This document shows positions 60,165-64,000 of a DNA stretch of 64,000 bases, one piece after another. Each line of letters starts with the position of its first letter. Positions within the stretch are counted from its first letter, which is position 1. Source of the stretch: Atriophallophorus winterbourni (lineage: Eukaryota > Platyhelminthes > Trematoda > Plagiorchiida > Microphallidae); the NCBI GenBank assembly GCA_013407085.1, contig JACCGJ010001753.1:1-64000 (forward strand), read 5' to 3'. The translations under genes were made by a program, and so were the position numbers. The notes beneath the pieces are model-generated. The model saw nothing but the letters and a program-made list of their open reading frames with translations. It did not search any database and was not told the origin of the DNA.

Positions 60165-60909
60165 GTCGAACGTACGGGGAGTGGTTTTGACAGGTTGACA
60201 AGTAATCGGCACCGGGGTTTCAGTGCTAGCTAGCTATCCAGCACACGCATTCCTCAATTTATCGGGTCGGCTGCAATGTTGCGTTGTTCCCCCAAATGAC
60301 GTGGTTTCAAACCAATGCTGTCGAACAGTCACAAGGGATAAACGAACTTTTGGCGTGTGTTCTTCAAAACTGATTGCATTCACTCTAAATATTTCGTTTA
60401 AATATGCCAGTGATGGGGAGAAAATATTTTTTCTGGATTAGAATACTGTGAGAAAAATATTAATAACCGTTTGTAAGAGGCTGATCACAGCCAATTGGAA
60501 TAAACTTTTCAAATAATGAAATACGAGCAACAAATTGATTTGTATCAAAAATGATATTTCTGATCATTTTCTGGCAGTCGCATCTCAGATTGTTTAAATG
60601 AATCACTTGGCGAATCAAATGTAAGGTCAGGAATGTGCCAGTGAACCTTTAGTTCTATTTGGTTCGTAGTCACTTTATTATCAGTCTGTAAATAGTATAG
60701 CCATGATTGCTCTCCGAAATCAAGCTGCAATTCCAAAACACTATAGGTATACAGCTCGAGGTATCACTGAGAGAAATACGTGTATGTTCAACAAAAACCT
60801 TATGCACACGGATTTTATCATATGGAGATATGCTATTTGAAATTTGAGCTTCTCTTTGAAGAAAAATTCAGGAATATATATTCTCAAAGCATTGTTTCTC
60901 ACATGACAG

Positions 60910-61311
60910 GTTCACGAACTCTGTGACAGTTTCTGTGCGAGGTACATATCTTGCCTCAAAGGAAAAATGCCTCTAGATCTCGTTTGCGATGATCGTGAAT
61001 CTGCCGGGTCGACGGGATCAGCTGCGAGCCCCTCATTCAACCGAACCGGTACCCCTAACACATTTGGCGATATGGAAGCCGCATCCTATTCCGCAAACGT
61101 TTGTTCAACGAGTTTCGGTTCGGTTCCCAGGTACACTGGCGAAGCGAACAATCCATTGATACAACACTCGGAAGAGGTGACCACGAAGATGATCATAACA
61201 GGTGACAATGAAAAAGAGTTGAATGAAAATAATGCTGATATTAAAAAGTATCAATCACCCTCTTGTTCGACAATTTCTTCGGCTGATTCAGCATCCCCGA
61301 TAGCAACCACG
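60910..61311 (+). CDS. meis: MEIS gene exon: end of MEINOX domain and Ser-rich linker
   Basis: Acceptor CATGACAG ends at 60909; the consensus donor GTAAGA starts at 61312. The frame starts before the first visible ATG with [20 protein letters not shown], then [11 protein letters not shown], matching [20 protein letters not shown] and PIDLVIDERD of MEIS proteins. A 100-residue Ser/Thr/Asn-rich linker follows ([23 protein letters not shown]), equivalent to the acidic/Ser linker before the homeodomain. Length 402 nt, phase 0 at both ends. The ATG at 60967 is an internal Met, not the start. Homeodomain exons are not in the remaining 2.7 kb. Confidence 0.95.
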
Positions 61312-61795
61312 GTAAGATTGCATTTGAAATTTGTTCTTGCTTGTTGGAAAATTTCCTTGAAATTTTCAACTTTTTCAGTAAAAATACCCAGTTATTTGAT
61401 TGAATGGACATTGTGAATTGCAGGGTTGTAAACATTGTCAAAACAACAAAGTTTTGAAATTAATAAGAAATCTATTTCTAACTTACTCAAAAACATTCGT
61501 GGCTAGATATTCGCCAGTACCCTGCGTTACTAATCCCGCTTCAGCAATAATTTCATTATTTATTTTTTCATAGAGTTGTTTATTTAATTAAATTAATCCG
61601 TATGTATGTAGTTCAAAAACAATTAAAACTGCATAAGCATTAAATAATATACAGAACGCATATGACTTATCTTGAAAGCATTAAAAATTGTTCAGCTGCT
61701 CTAATCTTATCTTACAAATTGCAATGGAATTCAAACCTCTCAAACGACCTAACATGCGCCGAATTCAAACTTGATAAATAAGTGTCCTGGTATTT
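61312..61795 (+). other. MEIS gene intron, start
   Basis: Intron continuing past the window end. Nothing recognised before the CR1-like copies. Confidence 0.6.
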
Positions 61796-62290
61796 AGAAC
61801 TCAGAACTCAGAACCCATAAAGTTTTATGGTGTAAAATGCAATAAGCTTAACAATAACCATAAGATGACGATGTATATCTAGTAAAAATATAAAATGTTC
61901 GAAAAATCAATAAGGACAGTCGCATACCGCATTGTTCGTCTTATACTCATCGAGTTTAGAAGCAAAAACCTCAACAGATTCCAAGGTTTAAAATTACTTC
62001 AGGCAAGATGTTCCAAGTGATACAAATTATGACCGTGAAAAAAATTATGACGAATATCTAATAGAAAATGCGGAATGCATAATTCTTTGAATGTTTTCGT
62101 TTTCAAGTAAGGCCATTGGGATTTAGCAAGTGTTTTAAGGGATGATTTCCAGTATTCAAGAGATTTTAATGCCAACGCGAGGACACTCTGTATCCGCGTT
62201 GGTTAAAATCGTGTAGATGTAGTTTTAACTTTTGTTCTTTGAAAAACTAATCACTGTAACTGAAGACCAAATTTGTCGCACGATGATAAA
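61796..62290 (-). pseudogene. CR1-like 3' end (family C2), copy 2
   Basis: Aligns in reverse with the element at 36305-36845 along its 3' part, including CGCATACCGCATTGTTCGTC and AACCTCAACAGATT as read on the + strand. It ends in two AACTCAG 7-mers (61798-61811). Coding capacity is nearly gone. Confidence 0.75.
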
Positions 62291-62295
62291 TCTTT

Positions 62296-63760
62296 CCAAG
62301 TGTTCTTCAAGGTAATTCATGGTTTTTAATGGTCTAAAAAGCAAAAAGCTTAACAACAACCATAGGATGGTTAAAAATTTAAATTTAAGTGTATAAACAA
62401 TATAAGATTATAAATTAAACAGTATGTAAGTGTTCTGGAAACGAATAATGCAAAAAAAATTCGTCTAATTTCGTTTTAAAGTCATGCAAGCTAGTGACGT
62501 GAGCAACCGTCGAAGGTAAACTGTTCCATGGTGCCCAGGCTTGGATCGAATATTCCACAACAGGACGTGCATACGTATTAATTAATCGGTGTAAAATTTT
62601 CGGGCTTAAAAATCTTAGATATCTTTTGTAGAATATTCAAGATGCGGCAGGCTTGATTGAACATTGTCCGGCAATTATGACCTGGCCTAAGGTTAAACGA
62701 CACCCAGATACAGAGACTGTTTTCGGCGGGGTCCAGACGAGATATTGCCTGCCAAGCTGATACGTGTGGTGCAGAGATTTTCTAAGCCTCAGCGTTTTAC
62801 ATTTAGCACGGTTAAATGGCAAATCATTTGTCTGGGACCAACGAAATAAGATCAAGTTGTATTCCATAGGGTCATCAACAGAACTGACACCTTTCCAAAT
62901 TTTAATACCATCGGCAAAACACATCAAATTACATTCAAGAACAGAATAAACCAAAGCACTGAGCCCTGCAAAACTCCACTTGTGATGTCTATTTATTTAG
63001 ATCGGCTGCTGCATCGAGAACTTAGACATGCCTCTTAGTTAGATAGACCCTTATCCCGTTATTTCATAAGATTCAAACATTTTTATTAGAATATCATGGT
63101 AGACTCTATCCAAAGCTTTCGAAATATCGATGTAGCAAGCCTTTACAGACTCACCTTCGTCTAGTGCCTTAGTCCAATTCTTGAACGTTTTAAGGTCAGA
63201 TAAACAGCAACGATTTCTTCGAAAACCGTGTTGTATTGCGGTCAAAATATTTTGGTTTTCAAAAGTATATTTTGTAGTCTGGTGTTTTTGAACAGCTACC
63301 ACTTTATAATTAGGTATATCATCCCCGCTTTCTATTGCGGTGGTATTTTTCCTTCATATAGGCTGAGATTGAATAAGCTCGTGCGAGAAGCAGTCAGAGC
63401 AATGTGACACCTGCGAAGTATGGCGGGGGTAATTCAGCCTGCAGCATGGGACTTTTTTTCGCTTAGTTTACAAAGTCATTGCCCAAACATGTATTCATCG
63501 AGAGTCATCTCACATAAAAATTTCAAATGTGGCGAATATGGTAAAACTTTATATGCGATATAACGCTTAGGATTGAAGACAAGTGAGTTAAAAGTCGCTA
63601 AATCATCGGCTGTATTTTTGCAGAGTGAGAATACGCCTGGTTTGATATTTGATCGCTCATTTACTATCTTGCAGAGAAGCTTAGGGTCGTTTTCCATTCT
63701 CGTAAGTAAGTTCCAGTGAAAGTGCACGGGAAGGAAACTATTCACTTATCATCGAAATGT
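62296..63760 (-). pseudogene. CR1-like element (family C1), copy 2, with internal deletion
   Basis: In reverse: linker NDPKLLCKIVNERSNIKPGV (63690-63630), RT start TAIQHGFRRNRCCLSDLKTF and KACYIDISKALDRVYHDILI (63240-63080), then CFADGIKIWKGVSS (62920-62880), where the second catalytic Asp is Gly. The thumb is deleted: near 62530 QAWAPW joins directly to WNSLPSTVAHVTSLHDFKTKL. The 3' UTR (62460-62300) matches that of 43221-45011. Not functional. Confidence 0.82.
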
Positions 63761-63830
63761 GTTTACCGCTTGCTCTAACGTTAAATGTTTCTTAAACAGG
63801 AATAGGTAAAAACACGCGCAAATGTTGGGA

Positions 63831-64000
63831 TAACAAATTTTTCAAATTGAACCGTTTGAGATCCCAAACCAAAGTACTGAATAAGCTTATCCGTGTGTTA
63901 CTGTTTGCCGACGATGCAGTAATCACTTTTTACTTCCTAAAGCAATCCCATCAATGATGGACTGCTATTCGTCAGTATGCAAAGAATTTAGGATTTCAAT
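63831..64000 (+). pseudogene. RTE-type RT fragment at window end
   Basis: Reads FKLNRLRSQTKVLNKLIRVL then LFADDAV, matching the RLRAQTKARNVLIRDLLFADDAA stretch of the RTE element at 32180-32060. It continues past the window end. A stop follows FADD within 15 codons, so it is decayed. Confidence 0.75.

Larger units (their letters stand above)
57786..60909 (+). other. MEIS gene intron with hammerhead repeat
   Basis: A 3.1-kb intron. It contains hammerhead repeat copy 4 (58835-59283) on the coding strand and an (AACG)n tract near 60132. No further exon needed to join the flanking phase-0 exons. Confidence 0.8.

Noticed and set aside
60967..61416. A 149-residue single-exon protein starting at ATG 60967
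   Set aside because: The MEINOX reading begins upstream at 60910 after an acceptor, and a GTAAGA donor ends the exon at 61311; the tail beyond it is intron.
1..64000. CRISPR arrays, operons, bacterial insertion sequences or phage genes
   Set aside because: None present; all recognised features are eukaryotic.

Overview
This is eukaryotic, AT-rich, repeat-dense DNA with small exons and long introns. Several features point to a flatworm, probably a digenean trematode: a CsRn1-type Ty3/gypsy element with its CHCC nucleocapsid finger, RTE and CR1/Jockey-like non-LTR elements typical of fluke genomes, and a repeat family carrying hammerhead ribozymes. The species was not identified. Nothing bacterial, phage or plasmid-like was seen.

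Layout. Positions 1-3350 hold an (AAT)n tract and two 5'-truncated CR1-like elements; the first is split by an 857-bp pogo/Tigger-like DNA transposon (790-1646). Positions 3885-5960 hold two reverse-strand CR1-like remnants, one split by a 185-bp MITE (5240-5424). Positions 7174-16445 are a nest of elements: a CR1-like element (11936-13684 plus 15491-16445) abuts a complete but decayed gypsy element with 369-bp LTRs (7174-11935) and contains a second 5'-truncated CR1-like copy (13685-15490). Positions 16690-17197 and 22015-22240 are short elements sharing a tail; the first also carries the RTE leader. Positions 22814-29460 hold two gypsy remnants, one intact intronless ORF (25528-24914, reverse) and the first ribozyme-bearing repeat. 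A nearly full-length decayed RTE element lies in reverse at 35115-31089. From 36300 to 50700 CR1-like 3' ends alternate with ribozyme-repeat copies; a placeholder gap of exactly 1000 N lies at 43486-44485.

The clearest host gene is a MEIS/homothorax-type TALE homeobox gene on the + strand. Five coding exons (51477-51788, 52480-52624, 56531-56584, 57735-57785, 60910-61311) with compatible phases encode about 320 residues, including the whole MEINOX region. The homeodomain exons must lie beyond the window. Its introns contain a tRNA-derived SINE-like element, a ribozyme repeat and CR1/RTE fragments.

The most notable system is a dispersed repeat family of at least eight loci. Its roughly 240-bp unit carries a type I hammerhead ribozyme: a stem I strand CCCTAC, core CTGATGA, a short stem II, GAAA, the cleavage triplet GTC, and the partner strand GTGGGG. 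One copy shows a compensatory base-pair change in stem I. One locus has two units in tandem 238 bp apart. One has a 13-bp target-site duplication and perfect 54-bp inverted arms. This resembles the retrozymes or Penelope-associated hammerhead repeats known in animals; no protein-coding partner was found here.
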